Shown here in pieces: positions 50,752-59,878 of a stretch of 64,000 nucleotides of DNA. A model generated the notes under the pieces. The model did no database searches and was not told where the DNA came from. It saw only the letters and a program-made list of their open reading frames with translations. A program made the position numbers and the translations under genes. Source of the stretch: Bordetella parapertussis (GTDB lineage: Bacteria; Pseudomonadota; Gammaproteobacteria; Burkholderiales; Burkholderiaceae_A); NCBI GenBank assembly GCA_945862305.1, contig CAMAXF010000002.1:62001-126000 (forward strand), read 5' to 3'. Numbering within the stretch: the first letter of the stretch is position 1; the number at the start of each line of letters is the position of its first letter.

Positions 50752-51346
50752 AGGCCACAGCCACCAGGGCGGGCCGCAGCACCCGCTCACCAATGAGGTA
50801 GCCCTTCTGCAGCACGGACACCACATGGCCGGAGGCCACGGGTGGGTCGGCCTGGGCCCCATCAACCATGGAGACGGCCTGATGGCGATTGGGGTCGAAT
50901 TTCTCGCCGGCCGGATTCAAGGCCACGAGCCGGCCCTTCTCAAAGGCCTGCTGGAGTTGTTTCAGGGTGAGTTCCACCCCACTGGTGAGGCCCTCGAGGC
51001 TCTGACCTTGAAGTGAGAGGGCTGTCTCCAGGCTGTCAGCCACGGGCAACAAGGCCTCGGCGAAGCCTTCTATGGCGAACTTGCTGGCATTGCCCAGTTC
51101 TTGTGCATGCCGTTTGCGCAGGTTCTCAATCTCGGCGGCCAGCCGAATCAGTTGGTCTTCCCGCTCGGCCAGTAGAGACTGAGCATGGGCAAGTGGGTCC
51201 TGTCCGGAGGACTCGGCCGCGGACTGGTCTGAGCCCGTGGTGGCGCCATCGGCGGCCTCAGGCACAGCGGCCTCCTGCTCGGCTGGGTTGGATGCCGGTG
51301 GTGCTTGGTCTTGCGGGTGGGATGGGTCTTGTGGCGTGGCCGACAT
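50747..51346 (-). CDS. grpE: Nucleotide exchange factor GrpE
   Basis: Releases ADP from DnaK. 199 aa: an acidic, disordered N-terminal 60 residues rich in A, E, Q and S, a long coiled-coil helix (LAEREDQLIRLAAEIENLRKR region), and the C-terminal beta domain with DPNRHQAVSMVDG and VLQKGYLIGERVLRPALVAV. AGGAGCG ribosome site upstream. First gene of grpE-dnaK-dnaJ, 38 nt downstream of a strong sigma-32 promoter. Confidence 0.96.
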   Translation of the reverse strand: MSATPQDPSHPQDQAPPASNPAEQEAAVPEAADGATTGSDQSAAESSGQDPLAHAQSLLAEREDQLIRLAAEIENLRKRHAQELGNASKFAIEGFAEALLPVADSLETALSLQGQSLEGLTSGVELTLKQLQQAFEKGRLVALNPAGEKFDPNRHQAVSMVDGAQADPPVASGHVVSVLQKGYLIGERVLRPALVAVAS

Positions 51347-51384
51347 GGTCTAACGCTCCTGGAAAAAGATCGATTTCACAGGAG

Positions 51385-51411
51385 ATGGGGGCTTGCCCGG
51401 AGAATTTCAAG
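51385..51411 (-). promoter_or_regulatory. Sigma-32 (heat-shock) promoter of grpE
   Basis: On the minus strand CTTGAAA (51405-51411) and CCCCAT (51385-51390) are separated by 14 bp, a perfect match to the enterobacterial RpoH core consensus. It lies about 40 nt upstream of the grpE ATG and downstream of the formate dehydrogenase terminator. Confidence 0.85.
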
Positions 51412-51420
51412 GGCATCCAG

Positions 51421-51456
51421 ACAAACAAACGCCGAGGCCCAGGACCCCGGCGTTTG
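51421..51456 (-). terminator. Terminator of the oxalate/formate operon
   Basis: A perfect 9-bp stem CAAACGCCG/CGGCGTTTG (51426-51434 and 51448-51456) encloses a 13-nt GC-rich loop. On the minus strand it runs into TTTGTTTGT, a moderately U-rich tract. It separates the formate dehydrogenase operon from the heat-shock promoter of grpE on the same strand. Confidence 0.65.
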
Positions 51457-51502
51457 GCCCTCACTGCAACGCCGGCAGGGTGGCCAGCCGAACTGTGGCG
51501 AC

Positions 51503-54340
51503 CTAAGCGTTGAGCCTGGCCATCAGCCCCTCGAGAATCTGACCACCGCCGTAACTGGCCTGTGCCGGCGGAACACCGCCCTTCTCCAGCTGAACCGCGC
51601 AATACTTGAACTCGGGGATTTTGCCCACCGGGTCGAGGGCTGCGTTGGTGAGCTGGTTGATGGCCGCCTCGTAGTAGCAGAAGGGCACGAAAATGGCGCC
51701 CCTGGGCGTGGCCTCGTCTGCACGGGCATAGAGGCTGACCTGGCCTCGGCGACTGCGCAGTGTCACAACATCTCCGGGCACAACGCCAAATCCGTCGAGG
51801 TCGAGCGGGTGGATGAGGGCCACTGGGTCCGGCTCCAGTGCGTCGAGCACCGTGGCCCGACGCGTCATGCTGCCGGTGTGCCAGTGCTCGAGCTGACGGC
51901 CGGTGATCAGGACCAAGGGGAAGTCGGTGTCGGGCCGCTCATTGGCCGGGATGATGTCGGCCGGCACGAAACGGGCCAGGCCGGTGGCCGTGGGAAAGCG
52001 CTCCGTAAAAATCACCCGGTCGCCGGGGTCGCCCTCTTTCAGGCAGGGATAGGTCACGGCGCCATCCTGCTCAAGCCGCTCCCAAGTGATGCCACCAATG
52101 CTGGGCATGGTCTTGCGCATCTCATCGAAGACCTCCGAGACATGGGTGTACTGCCATTGGAGGCCCAGTTGCCGCGCCATGTCTTGAATGATCCAGAGGT
52201 CTTGGCGGGCCTCTCCCGGCGGCGGAACCGCCTGCCGGCCCAACTGCACAAGCCGGTCGGTGTTGGTGAAGGTGCCGGTCTTCTCGGGAAACGCGCTGGC
52301 CGGCAGGATGACATCGGCCAGGTAGGCCGTCTCGGTCAGGAAGATGTCCTGCACCACGAGGAGGTCGAGCGAGGCCAGGCTGTGGCGCGCATGGTGGGCG
52401 TCGGGGTCGGACATGGCTGGGTTCTCGCCCTGGATGTACATGCCACGTATCTCGCCACGGTCGATGGCATGCATGACCTCGACCACGGTGAGACCCGGCT
52501 GATCATCGAGACTCTCCACGGGCACGCCCCAGGCCTTGGCAAAGGCCGCGCGTACGGCTGGGTCGCCAACCTTCTGATAATCCGGATACACCATGGGAAT
52601 CAGGCCGGCATCGGAGGCACCCTGAACATTGTTCTGGCCACGCAGTGGGTGCAGGCCCGTGCCCGGCCGTCCGATCTGGCCCGTCATGAGGGCGAGCGCG
52701 ATGAGGCAACGCGCATTGTCGGTGCCATGGACATGCTGCGAGACGCCCATGCCCCAGAGGATCATCGACCCCTTCGAGGTGGCATAGAGGCGCGCGACCT
52801 CCCGGATGGTCTGGGCATCGATGCCACAGATGGGGGCCATCGTCTCGGGGCTATAGCCCGCCACGTTCTTCTCGAGGTCTTCATAGCCGATGGTTCTGCT
52901 CGCGATGAAATCTTTGTCGACCAGACCCTCGGTGACGATGACATGCATCATGGCGTTGAGCAGGGCGACATCGGTGTCGGGCTTGAACTGCAGGAAGCGG
53001 TGGGCATGCCGCGAGAGCTCTGTCTTGCGCGGGTCCATGATGATGAACTTGGTGCCATTCTTCATGGCGTTCTTCATCCAGGTGGCGGCCACGGGGTGGT
53101 TCACCGTGGGGTTGGCACCGATGATCACCACGACCTCGGCCTCGGTGACATCCATGACCGGGTTGGAGACCGCACCCGAGCCGAGGCCCTCGAGCAAGGC
53201 CATCACCGAGGATGCATGGCAGAGCCGGGTGCAGTGGTCGACATTGTTCGAGCCAAAGCCGGTGCGAACCAGCTTCTGAAAGAGGTAGGCCTCTTCGTTG
53301 CTGCCCTTGGCCGAACCAAAACCCGCCAGGGCCTTGCGTCCATGGGTGTCTCGGATCTGCTTGAGGCCACCGCCCGCGCGGGCCAGGGCCTCCTCCCAGG
53401 TGGCCTCGCGGAACACGCTCAGCACGTTGTCTGGGTCCATGACGAAGTCGCCCTGCTTGGGCGCGTCGTCTCGACGAATCAAAGGCTTGCGAAGCCGCTG
53501 TGGATGGTGGGCATAGTCGAAGCCGTAACGGCCTTTCACGCACAGCCGCTTGTGGTTGGCGGGTCCATCGCGGCCCTCCACAAACAGGATTTTCTCGTCC
53601 TTCACATGGTAGGTGAGCTGGCAGCCCACACCACAGTAAGGGCAGACCGAGTCCACCTTCTGGTCGGGCACCGTGAGGGCCGCCTCGCGCGCCGGCATCA
53701 GTGCACCGGTGGGGCAGGCCTGCACGCATTCGCCACAGGCCACACAGGTGGAGGCGCCCATGGGGTCATCCATGTCGAAGACGATCTTGGCATGCTCGCC
53801 ACGGAAGGCCAGGCCAATGACATCGTTGACCTGCTCATCTCGACAGGCCCGCAGGCATCGGGTGCACTGGATGCAGGCATCCAGGTTTACGGCAATGGCC
53901 GGATGGGAGAGATCGGCAAAGACCTGGGTGCGTGGCGCAAATCGCGGCTTGCCAACACCGAGTTTGTCGGCCCAGAAGTCCACCTCGTTGTGCCGTGTGT
54001 ACTCCGCCTCGGGCATGTCCGACTGCAGGAGTTCGAGCACCATCTTCTGCGACTTCACCGCCCGCTCGCTGTCGGTGGTGACCTTCATGTTGTTGGAGGG
54101 GTGCCGGCAGCAGGAGGGCGCGAGCACGCGTTCGCCATCGATCTCCACCATGCAGGCCCGGCAGTTCCCCGCCGTCTCCAAGCCTTGCTTGTAACAGAGG
54201 TGAGGAATCTTGATGCCGTTGCGCTTGGCGACCTCAAGAATGGTCTCGTGGGAAAACCCCTTGACCGCCTTGCCATTGATTTCAAACTGGACCTCGGTGG
54301 TCTGCAGGTTCACCGTCTCGACCTTCGTGACCGCATTCAT
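51503..54340 (-). CDS. fdhA: NAD-dependent formate dehydrogenase, catalytic alpha subunit
   Basis: Molybdenum- or tungsten-pterin enzyme oxidising formate to CO2. 945 aa. N-terminal NuoG-like part: a [2Fe-2S] motif (CYKQG...GNCRACMVEI), then CIQCTRCLRAC and CVACGECVQACP for [4Fe-4S] clusters; next CPYCGVGC for the FdhF-type cluster. The catalytic domain has the active-site Cys-His in DHCTRLCHASS; the codon is TGC, so this is not a selenoprotein. A C-terminal molydopterin-dinucleotide-binding domain follows (VLITGRQLEHWHTGSM). It overlaps the beta-subunit gene by 4 nt. No fdhD or fdsD is present nearby. Confidence 0.94.
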   Translation of the reverse strand: MNAVTKVETVNLQTTEVQFEINGKAVKGFSHETILEVAKRNGIKIPHLCYKQGLETAGNCRACMVEIDGERVLAPSCCRHPSNNMKVTTDSERAVKSQKMVLELLQSDMPEAEYTRHNEVDFWADKLGVGKPRFAPRTQVFADLSHPAIAVNLDACIQCTRCLRACRDEQVNDVIGLAFRGEHAKIVFDMDDPMGASTCVACGECVQACPTGALMPAREAALTVPDQKVDSVCPYCGVGCQLTYHVKDEKILFVEGRDGPANHKRLCVKGRYGFDYAHHPQRLRKPLIRRDDAPKQGDFVMDPDNVLSVFREATWEEALARAGGGLKQIRDTHGRKALAGFGSAKGSNEEAYLFQKLVRTGFGSNNVDHCTRLCHASSVMALLEGLGSGAVSNPVMDVTEAEVVVIIGANPTVNHPVAATWMKNAMKNGTKFIIMDPRKTELSRHAHRFLQFKPDTDVALLNAMMHVIVTEGLVDKDFIASRTIGYEDLEKNVAGYSPETMAPICGIDAQTIREVARLYATSKGSMILWGMGVSQHVHGTDNARCLIALALMTGQIGRPGTGLHPLRGQNNVQGASDAGLIPMVYPDYQKVGDPAVRAAFAKAWGVPVESLDDQPGLTVVEVMHAIDRGEIRGMYIQGENPAMSDPDAHHARHSLASLDLLVVQDIFLTETAYLADVILPASAFPEKTGTFTNTDRLVQLGRQAVPPPGEARQDLWIIQDMARQLGLQWQYTHVSEVFDEMRKTMPSIGGITWERLEQDGAVTYPCLKEGDPGDRVIFTERFPTATGLARFVPADIIPANERPDTDFPLVLITGRQLEHWHTGSMTRRATVLDALEPDPVALIHPLDLDGFGVVPGDVVTLRSRRGQVSLYARADEATPRGAIFVPFCYYEAAINQLTNAALDPVGKIPEFKYCAVQLEKGGVPPAQASYGGGQILEGLMARLNA

Positions 54341-56058
54341 ACCTTGGACTCCCGGCCTTGGCCCGTCAGTTCATGGGGAAAGTATTTGATGACGCAGTCG
54401 ATGGGGTTGGGCGCCGCCTGTCCAAGCCCACAGATGGAGGCATCTCGCATGACGGTGGAGAGGTCTCCCAGGAGGTCTTGGTCCCAGTTGTCGGACTCCA
54501 ACAACCGCACAGCCTTGGCCGTACCCACCCGACAGGGTGTGCACTGGCCACAGGATTCATCCTGAAAGAACCGCATGGTGTTCAAGGCCGCCTGCTTGGC
54601 GGTGTCGTGGTCGGAGAGCACCACCACAGCCGCCGACCCAATGAAGCAGCCATGGGGCTGCAGGGTGTCGAAGTCGAGCGGAATGTCATTCATGCGGGCC
54701 GGCAGAATGCCGCCCGAAGCCCCACCGGGCAGGTAACCGTAAAAGGTGTGCCCTGGCAGCATGCCACCGCAGTGCTCATCGATGAGCTCCTGGATGGTGA
54801 TGCCAGCCGGTGCAAGCTTGACCCCTGGCGACTTCACGCGCCCGGAGACTGAAAAAGAGCGCAGGCCCTTGCGGCCATGCCGGCCATGCGAGGCAAACCA
54901 TGCGCCACCCTTCTCGAGAATTTCCCGCACCCAGTGCAGCGTCTCGAAGTTGTGCTCCAGTGTGGGCCGACCCCAGAGGCCCACCTGGGCCACATAAGGG
55001 GGGCGAAGCCGCGGCATGCCGCGCTTGCCCTCGATGGATTCGATCATGGCCGACTCTTCACCGCAGATGTAGGCACCCGCCCCCCTGCGCAGTTCGATGA
55101 GCGGCATGTTGGCCATGGGGGGGCTGGCGCGAAGGAGGTCGAGCTCCTTTTCGAGCATGGCCCGACAGCCGTGGTATTCGTCGCGCAGGTAGATGTAGAT
55201 GGCCTCAATGCCCACCGCCCAGGCGGCAATCAGCATGCCCTCCAGGAAGCGGTGCGGGTCCTTCTCGAGGTAAGTGCGGTCTTTGAAGGTGCCGGGCTCG
55301 CCCTCGTCGATGTTCACCGCCATCAGCCGGGGGGCCGGCTGGTCTCGAACAATGCGCCACTTGCGGCCGGCTGGAAAGCCCGCGCCGCCCAGGCCGCGAA
55401 GGCCGGAGTCTTCCATGGCCTGGAGCACATCCTCCAGGGAGCGCTCGCCCGACAGACAGGCTTGCAGCAGTTTGTAGCCGCCCGCATCCACATAGGCCGC
55501 AAGGCCTGTGTGGGGCTCCGGCGCGTGAACCCGCTGCCCGTTCTTCACGGCCTGGGCAATCTTCTCTTCGGTGGCAAAGGGGATCGGGTTCTGATGCACC
55601 ACAGCCGCGGGCGCCTGCTCGCAACGCCCGATACAGGGTGCATGAATGACCCGAACCTCTTTCCCAAGCAAGGCCGGCAGTCGCTCCAAGAGCGTCTGTG
55701 CGCCCGCCATTTCACACGAGAGCCCATCACAGACGCGCACCGTGAGGGCCGCCGGGGGCGTCTCACCATCGCGCACCACATCGAAGTGGTGGTAGAAGGT
55801 GGCGACCTCATAGACCTCGGTCTGGGCCAGGCGAAGCTCGTGGGCGAGCGCCGCCAGGTGGCGAGACGAGAGATGCCCGAAGTGATCCTGCAGCCGGTGC
55901 AGGTGCTCGATGAGATAAGCCCGATCTCGTGATGCATCCCCCAGCAGCCCTTGCACCTCCTGGAGCGCGGTTGGGTCTACACGGCGCCCTTTGGGCGCCT
56001 GTCGTTTGCGTTCCTTGGTGGCACCTTCGACTGCAATGGGGATCACGAGCTGGTTCAT
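54337..56058 (-). CDS. Formate dehydrogenase beta subunit, NuoE-NuoF fusion
   Basis: 573 aa from the ATG at 56058 (MNQLVIPIAV), 4 nt after the frc stop. Residues about 40-165 form a NuoE-like thioredoxin-fold [2Fe-2S] domain with cysteines C110, C115, C142 and C146. Residues about 190-570 are NuoF-like: NAD/FMN site LRGLGGAGFPAGRKW, GAGAYICGEES, and the [4Fe-4S] motif ESCGQCTPCR with a distal Cys. It passes electrons from the alpha subunit to NAD+. In fds operons these domains are separate genes (fdsG, fdsB); the fused form resembles Fdh1B of Methylobacterium. The upstream 34 codons of open frame overlap frc and are not used. Confidence 0.93.
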   Translation of the reverse strand: MNQLVIPIAVEGATKERKRQAPKGRRVDPTALQEVQGLLGDASRDRAYLIEHLHRLQDHFGHLSSRHLAALAHELRLAQTEVYEVATFYHHFDVVRDGETPPAALTVRVCDGLSCEMAGAQTLLERLPALLGKEVRVIHAPCIGRCEQAPAAVVHQNPIPFATEEKIAQAVKNGQRVHAPEPHTGLAAYVDAGGYKLLQACLSGERSLEDVLQAMEDSGLRGLGGAGFPAGRKWRIVRDQPAPRLMAVNIDEGEPGTFKDRTYLEKDPHRFLEGMLIAAWAVGIEAIYIYLRDEYHGCRAMLEKELDLLRASPPMANMPLIELRRGAGAYICGEESAMIESIEGKRGMPRLRPPYVAQVGLWGRPTLEHNFETLHWVREILEKGGAWFASHGRHGRKGLRSFSVSGRVKSPGVKLAPAGITIQELIDEHCGGMLPGHTFYGYLPGGASGGILPARMNDIPLDFDTLQPHGCFIGSAAVVVLSDHDTAKQAALNTMRFFQDESCGQCTPCRVGTAKAVRLLESDNWDQDLLGDLSTVMRDASICGLGQAAPNPIDCVIKYFPHELTGQGRESKV

Positions 56059-56062
56059 CGAC

Positions 56063-57319
56063 TTAGACCACGGCCTTCTCGTGCATGGCCTTGATCTGGT
56101 CCGCGCTGTAGCCAAGCTCCGCCAGGACCGCATCCGTGTGCTCTCCGAGCAGCGGCGCACCCGTGATCTCGGGCTTCAGATCTGAGAACTTGATCGGGCT
56201 GCCCACCGTGAGGTACTTGCCGTAGACCTTGTGGTCCACTTCCACGATGGAGCCACTGGCCCGAAGCGACTTGTCTGCAGCGAGCTCTTTCATGGACAAC
56301 ACAGGCGCGCAGGGAATATCGAACTTGCGAAGAATGTCGACGGCCTCGTACTTGGTCTTGTCGGCCAGCCAGCCCTCGATGAAGGCAAAGATGTCGAAGA
56401 TCTTGTCTTGGCGTGCACGGGCCGTGTTGTAGGCCGGATCGTCAATCCACTCGGGCTTGTTGAGGGCGCGGCAGATCAGCTCCCATGCATGGCCCTGGAT
56501 GGTGAAGTAGATGTAGGCGTTGGGGTCGGTCTCCCAGCCCTTGCACTTCAAGACCCAGCCGGGCTGGCCACCGCCACCGGCATTGCCGCCACGGGGCACG
56601 ACATCGCTGAACTTGCCATGGGGATACTGGGGATACTCCTCGAGGTAGCCGAGGTGGTCGAGCCGCTGCTGGTCACGCAGCTTCACGCGGCACAGGTTGA
56701 GCACGGCATCCTGCATGGAGCAGGCGACCTTCTGGCCCTTGCCCGTCTGCTGGCGGCCGATGATGGCCGTGAGAATGCCGATGGCCAGGTGCATGCCCGT
56801 GTTGCTGTCGCCAAGGGCCGCACCAGACACAGTGGGCGGACCATCCCAGAAGCCGGTGGTCGAGGCTGCACCGCCGGCACACTGGGCCACGTTCTCATAG
56901 ACCTTCAGGTCTTCGTAATGGTGACCATCGCTAAAGCCCTTCACGGAGGCCACGATCATCTTCGGATTGAGCTTCTGAATGTGCTCCCAGGTGAAGCCCA
57001 TGCGGTCGAGGGCGCCCGGCGCAAAGTTCTCCACCATGACGTCCGACTCCTTGATGAGCTTCTCGAGCACTTCCTTGCCCTGCGGCGTTTTGGTGTCGAG
57101 GGTGAGCGAACGCTTGTTGCTGTTGAGCATGGTGAAGTAAAGGGCATCGGCCTCGGGCTTGTCCCGAAGCTGCGTGCGGGTGACGTCACCGGAGCCAGGA
57201 CGCTCTACCTTGATGACGTCTGCACCGAACCAGGCCAGCAACTGCGTACAGGCGGGGCCCGCCTGCACATGGGTGAAATCGATGATCTTGATGCCCTTTA
57301 GGGGTTTGGTTCCAGACAT
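56063..57319 (-). CDS. frc: Formyl-CoA:oxalate CoA-transferase
   Basis: Class III CoA-transferase moving CoA from formyl-CoA to oxalate. 418 aa, close to the 428-aa Oxalobacter enzyme. Catalytic aspartate in [11 protein letters not shown] (about residue 169), the [12 protein letters not shown] glycine loop that closes on the active site, and N-terminal [26 protein letters not shown]. Linkage 20 nt after oxc makes the oxalate specificity convincing. GGAGAAG ribosome site upstream. Confidence 0.96.
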   Translation of the reverse strand: MSGTKPLKGIKIIDFTHVQAGPACTQLLAWFGADVIKVERPGSGDVTRTQLRDKPEADALYFTMLNSNKRSLTLDTKTPQGKEVLEKLIKESDVMVENFAPGALDRMGFTWEHIQKLNPKMIVASVKGFSDGHHYEDLKVYENVAQCAGGAASTTGFWDGPPTVSGAALGDSNTGMHLAIGILTAIIGRQQTGKGQKVACSMQDAVLNLCRVKLRDQQRLDHLGYLEEYPQYPHGKFSDVVPRGGNAGGGGQPGWVLKCKGWETDPNAYIYFTIQGHAWELICRALNKPEWIDDPAYNTARARQDKIFDIFAFIEGWLADKTKYEAVDILRKFDIPCAPVLSMKELAADKSLRASGSIVEVDHKVYGKYLTVGSPIKFSDLKPEITGAPLLGEHTDAVLAELGYSADQIKAMHEKAVV

Positions 57320-57339
57320 GCTTCTTCTCCTCTTGTGAG

Positions 57340-59085
57340 TTATTTCTTGGTTGCTGCGCTTGCGGGATTCAGGCTGGTGATTCGACCACTCTCCGTGCCC
57401 GCGGTTTCATCGATGATGGCGTTGATCAGGGTGGGCTTGCCGGAGCGAATGGCCTCCTCCATACCGGCGCGCAACTCTCCTGGCGTCTTGGCATGCACCC
57501 CCACGCCACCGAAGGCCTCCATGAGCAGCTCATAGCGGGCGTTCTTCACAAAGACCGTGGGTGCGACATCGGGCCCGCCCGTGGGATTGACATCGGTGCC
57601 GCGGTAGACACCGTTGTTGTTAAGGATCACCACGCAGACCGGCAGGTTGTAACGGCAGATGGTCTCCACCTCCATGCCGCTAAAGCCAAAGGCGCTGTCG
57701 CCTTCAATGGCAATCACGCGCTGGCCTGTGACCACGGCCGCGCCCACGCAAAATCCCATGCCGATGCCCATCACGCCCCAGGTGCCCACGTCGAGCCGCT
57801 TGCGGGGCTTGAACATGTTCACAATGCTGCGGGTGAAGTCGAGTGCGTTGGCTCCTTCGTTGACCAGGATGGCCTCGGGGTTGGCCTCAATGATGTCCTT
57901 GACCACCGCCAGGGCGCTGTGGAAATTCATGACGGGCGGATTCTGAGACAGGGTCTCGTTCATCTTGGCCATGTTCTTGTTCTTGCGCTCTGCGATGGCG
58001 TTGGTCCACTCCTCAGGCGGCTTGGCCCATTTTCCAAGGCCCGCCAGCATGGCCGAGACGCAGGAGCCGATGTCGCCAACCAGCGGCGCGTCAATGGCCA
58101 CATTGCTGTCCATCTCGGTGGGCGCAATGTCGATCTGGATGAACTTCTTCTGGCCTGGGCTTCGGGCATCCTTGCCGCCCCAGGTCTTTCCTTTGCCATG
58201 GGCCAGTAGCCAGTTGAGCCGTGCACCGATCAGCACCACCACATCGGCCTCGGCCAGCACATACGAGCGGGCCGGTGCCGCGGAGAGTTCATGGGTGTCG
58301 GGCAGCACGCCCTTGGCCATGGACATGGGCAGGTACGGAATGCCGGTCTTCTCGATGAGGGCCTGAATCTCTGCATCCGCCTGGGCATAAGCCGCGCCCT
58401 TGCCCAGCAGAATGAGCGGCCGTTTGGCCTCACGCAGGACCGAAAGCGCACGCGACACCGCATCGGGTGCGGGAATTTGGCGTGGCGCGGGATCAACCAC
58501 CTTGATCAGGGAGGCCTTGCCAGCGGCTGCATCCATGGCCTGAGAGAAGAGCTTTGCAGGCAGGTCGAGGTAGACACCACCCGGCCGGCCCGAGACGGCC
58601 GCACGAATCGCCCGGGCCACGCCCACGCCGATGTCTTCGGCGTGCAGCACACGGAAGGCCGCCTTGCAGTGGGGCTTGGCGATGGCGAGCTGGTCCATCT
58701 CCTCATAGTCACCCTGCTGCAGGTCCACGATCTCGCGCTCGCTCGATCCGCTGATGAGGATCATGGGGAAGCAGTTGGTGGTGGCATTGGCCAGCGCTGT
58801 GAGGCCATTGAGGAAGCCAGGCGCTGACACGGTGAGACAGATGCCGGGCTTTTGGGTGAGAAAGCCGGCGATGGCGGCCGCATTGCCGGCATTCTGCTCA
58901 TGACGAAATGAAATGACGCGCATGCCCTCGGCCTGGGCCATTCGGGTGAGGTCGGTGATGGGGATGCCGGGCAGGCCGAAGATGGTGTCGATGTCGTTGA
59001 GCTTGAGTGCATCGATCACGAGATGGAACCCATCGGTCAGTTCCACGGACTCGGAAATGTTCTTCATGTCAGAGATGTTGGTCAT
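57340..59085 (-). CDS. oxc: Oxalyl-CoA decarboxylase
   Basis: Thiamine-diphosphate enzyme converting oxalyl-CoA to formyl-CoA and CO2. 581 aa from the ATG at 59085. ThDP-binding motif [19 protein letters not shown] with the terminal NNN ([12 protein letters not shown]), and the N-terminal glutamate in [13 protein letters not shown]. Overall ALS-family architecture. First gene of oxc-frc-formate dehydrogenase. The promoter region contains a TATGAT -10 and a Crp/Fnr-type site at -41.5, implying control by the divergent regulator. Confidence 0.96.
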   Translation of the reverse strand: MTNISDMKNISESVELTDGFHLVIDALKLNDIDTIFGLPGIPITDLTRMAQAEGMRVISFRHEQNAGNAAAIAGFLTQKPGICLTVSAPGFLNGLTALANATTNCFPMILISGSSEREIVDLQQGDYEEMDQLAIAKPHCKAAFRVLHAEDIGVGVARAIRAAVSGRPGGVYLDLPAKLFSQAMDAAAGKASLIKVVDPAPRQIPAPDAVSRALSVLREAKRPLILLGKGAAYAQADAEIQALIEKTGIPYLPMSMAKGVLPDTHELSAAPARSYVLAEADVVVLIGARLNWLLAHGKGKTWGGKDARSPGQKKFIQIDIAPTEMDSNVAIDAPLVGDIGSCVSAMLAGLGKWAKPPEEWTNAIAERKNKNMAKMNETLSQNPPVMNFHSALAVVKDIIEANPEAILVNEGANALDFTRSIVNMFKPRKRLDVGTWGVMGIGMGFCVGAAVVTGQRVIAIEGDSAFGFSGMEVETICRYNLPVCVVILNNNGVYRGTDVNPTGGPDVAPTVFVKNARYELLMEAFGGVGVHAKTPGELRAGMEEAIRSGKPTLINAIIDETAGTESGRITSLNPASAATKK

Positions 59086-59165
59086 CTTGTCTGTCTCTCT
59101 CTAGAGGCTTCGAAATAAGGGGCTGCCCAGCCAGCATGAACCTACTGAGTCGGCGCTGTGGGCGT

Positions 59166-59171
59166 ATCATA
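59166..59171 (-). promoter_or_regulatory. Predicted -10 element of the oxc promoter
   Basis: TATGAT on the minus strand, five of six consensus bases. It puts the transcription start near 59159, about 74 nt before the oxc ATG. No good -35 hexamer exists at the proper distance, as expected for an activator-dependent promoter. Confidence 0.6.
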
Positions 59172-59193
59172 AGAAGGCGTTGTGAAGGGGCCA

Positions 59194-59207
59194 TTGACGA
59201 CGGTCAA
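59194..59207. promoter_or_regulatory. FNR/Crp-family operator candidate (TTGAC-N4-GTCAA)
   Basis: A 14-bp dyad with perfect 5-bp arms, TTGAC GACG GTCAA, matching the FNR box TTGAT-N4-ATCAA at four of five bases in each arm. Its centre (59200.5) is 41.5 bp upstream of the oxc start predicted from the TATGAT box, the class II activator position. On the other strand it lies 62 bp before the regulator ATG, so autoregulation is possible. Confidence 0.65.
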
Positions 59208-59269
59208 TTTTCGGCGCTTTTGTGAGTCCAAAAAGCTCATTAACCCTTCTGGGAACTCGCGTTTACCCC

Positions 59270-59878
59270 ATGTCCTCCATCGATCGGCATCCCGAGAAGA
59301 ACATCATTCGTGTGCAATTGCGGCAAAACCTCATCCTCAAAGGGGTTGGTGAGGCCGATCTGACAGCCCTTGAGCGGCAGCTCTCCATCGTCGACCGCCA
59401 GAAAGGAGAGTTCCTCCTCCACCAGGGTGTGAAGGAGATGGAACAGTACTTTGTGCTCGACGGCATTCTGAAACGGGTGGTCACGAACCCCAAGGGCAAA
59501 CGCATGATTCTGCGTTTCTCAGAGCCCACCGACATTGAGACCAGCTACGCGGCCTGGCGGCTCAAGACACCCACGCCCTACAGCATTGTGGCGGTGACCA
59601 AGGCCCGGGTGGCCAAACTGCCGCTCGCCCAATGGGTGTCCTTCATCGAGGACATCCCGCCGCTCAAGCAGGCTTTCAATATTGAGGTCATGAAGCTCAT
59701 GAGCGAGATCATGGCCCACACCATCACCCTGCACCTGCTTGATGCACCGGGGCGCGTGCACCGCTTTCTGCGCAAGCACCCCGACCTCTTTGACAAACTG
59801 CCCAAGAAGGAACTGGCGGCCTACCTGAACATCTCCTCCGAGACGCTCAGCCGCCTCAAGCACGCGGGCAAAATTTAG
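59270..59878 (+). CDS. Crp/Fnr-family transcriptional regulator
   Basis: 202 aa from the ATG at 59270; a GTG at 59222 would add 16 residues. N-terminal cyclic-nucleotide-binding-like beta roll (about residues 15-110, GEFLLHQGVKEMEQYFVLDGILKRV), a dimerisation helix, then an HTH ending in ISSETLSRLKHAGKI. The recognition helix has E-x-x-S-R, the FNR-type contacts for TTGA half-sites. The protein has no cysteine, so it cannot carry an FNR iron-sulfur cluster, and it ends directly after the recognition helix. Divergent from oxc, hence a likely oxalate-operon regulator with unknown ligand. Confidence 0.88.
   Translation: MSSIDRHPEKNIIRVQLRQNLILKGVGEADLTALERQLSIVDRQKGEFLLHQGVKEMEQYFVLDGILKRVVTNPKGKRMILRFSEPTDIETSYAAWRLKTPTPYSIVAVTKARVAKLPLAQWVSFIEDIPPLKQAFNIEVMKLMSEIMAHTITLHLLDAPGRVHRFLRKHPDLFDKLPKKELAAYLNISSETLSRLKHAGKI

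Noticed and set aside
51305..54565. Plus-strand open frame of about 1,086 codons opposite the formate dehydrogenase alpha gene
   Set aside because: It is the exact antisense of a gene with clear iron-sulfur and catalytic motifs; the translation is low-complexity, His/Gly-rich and without recognisable domains.
56231..57301. Plus-strand open frame opposite frc
   Set aside because: Antisense shadow of frc, with no domain similarity.
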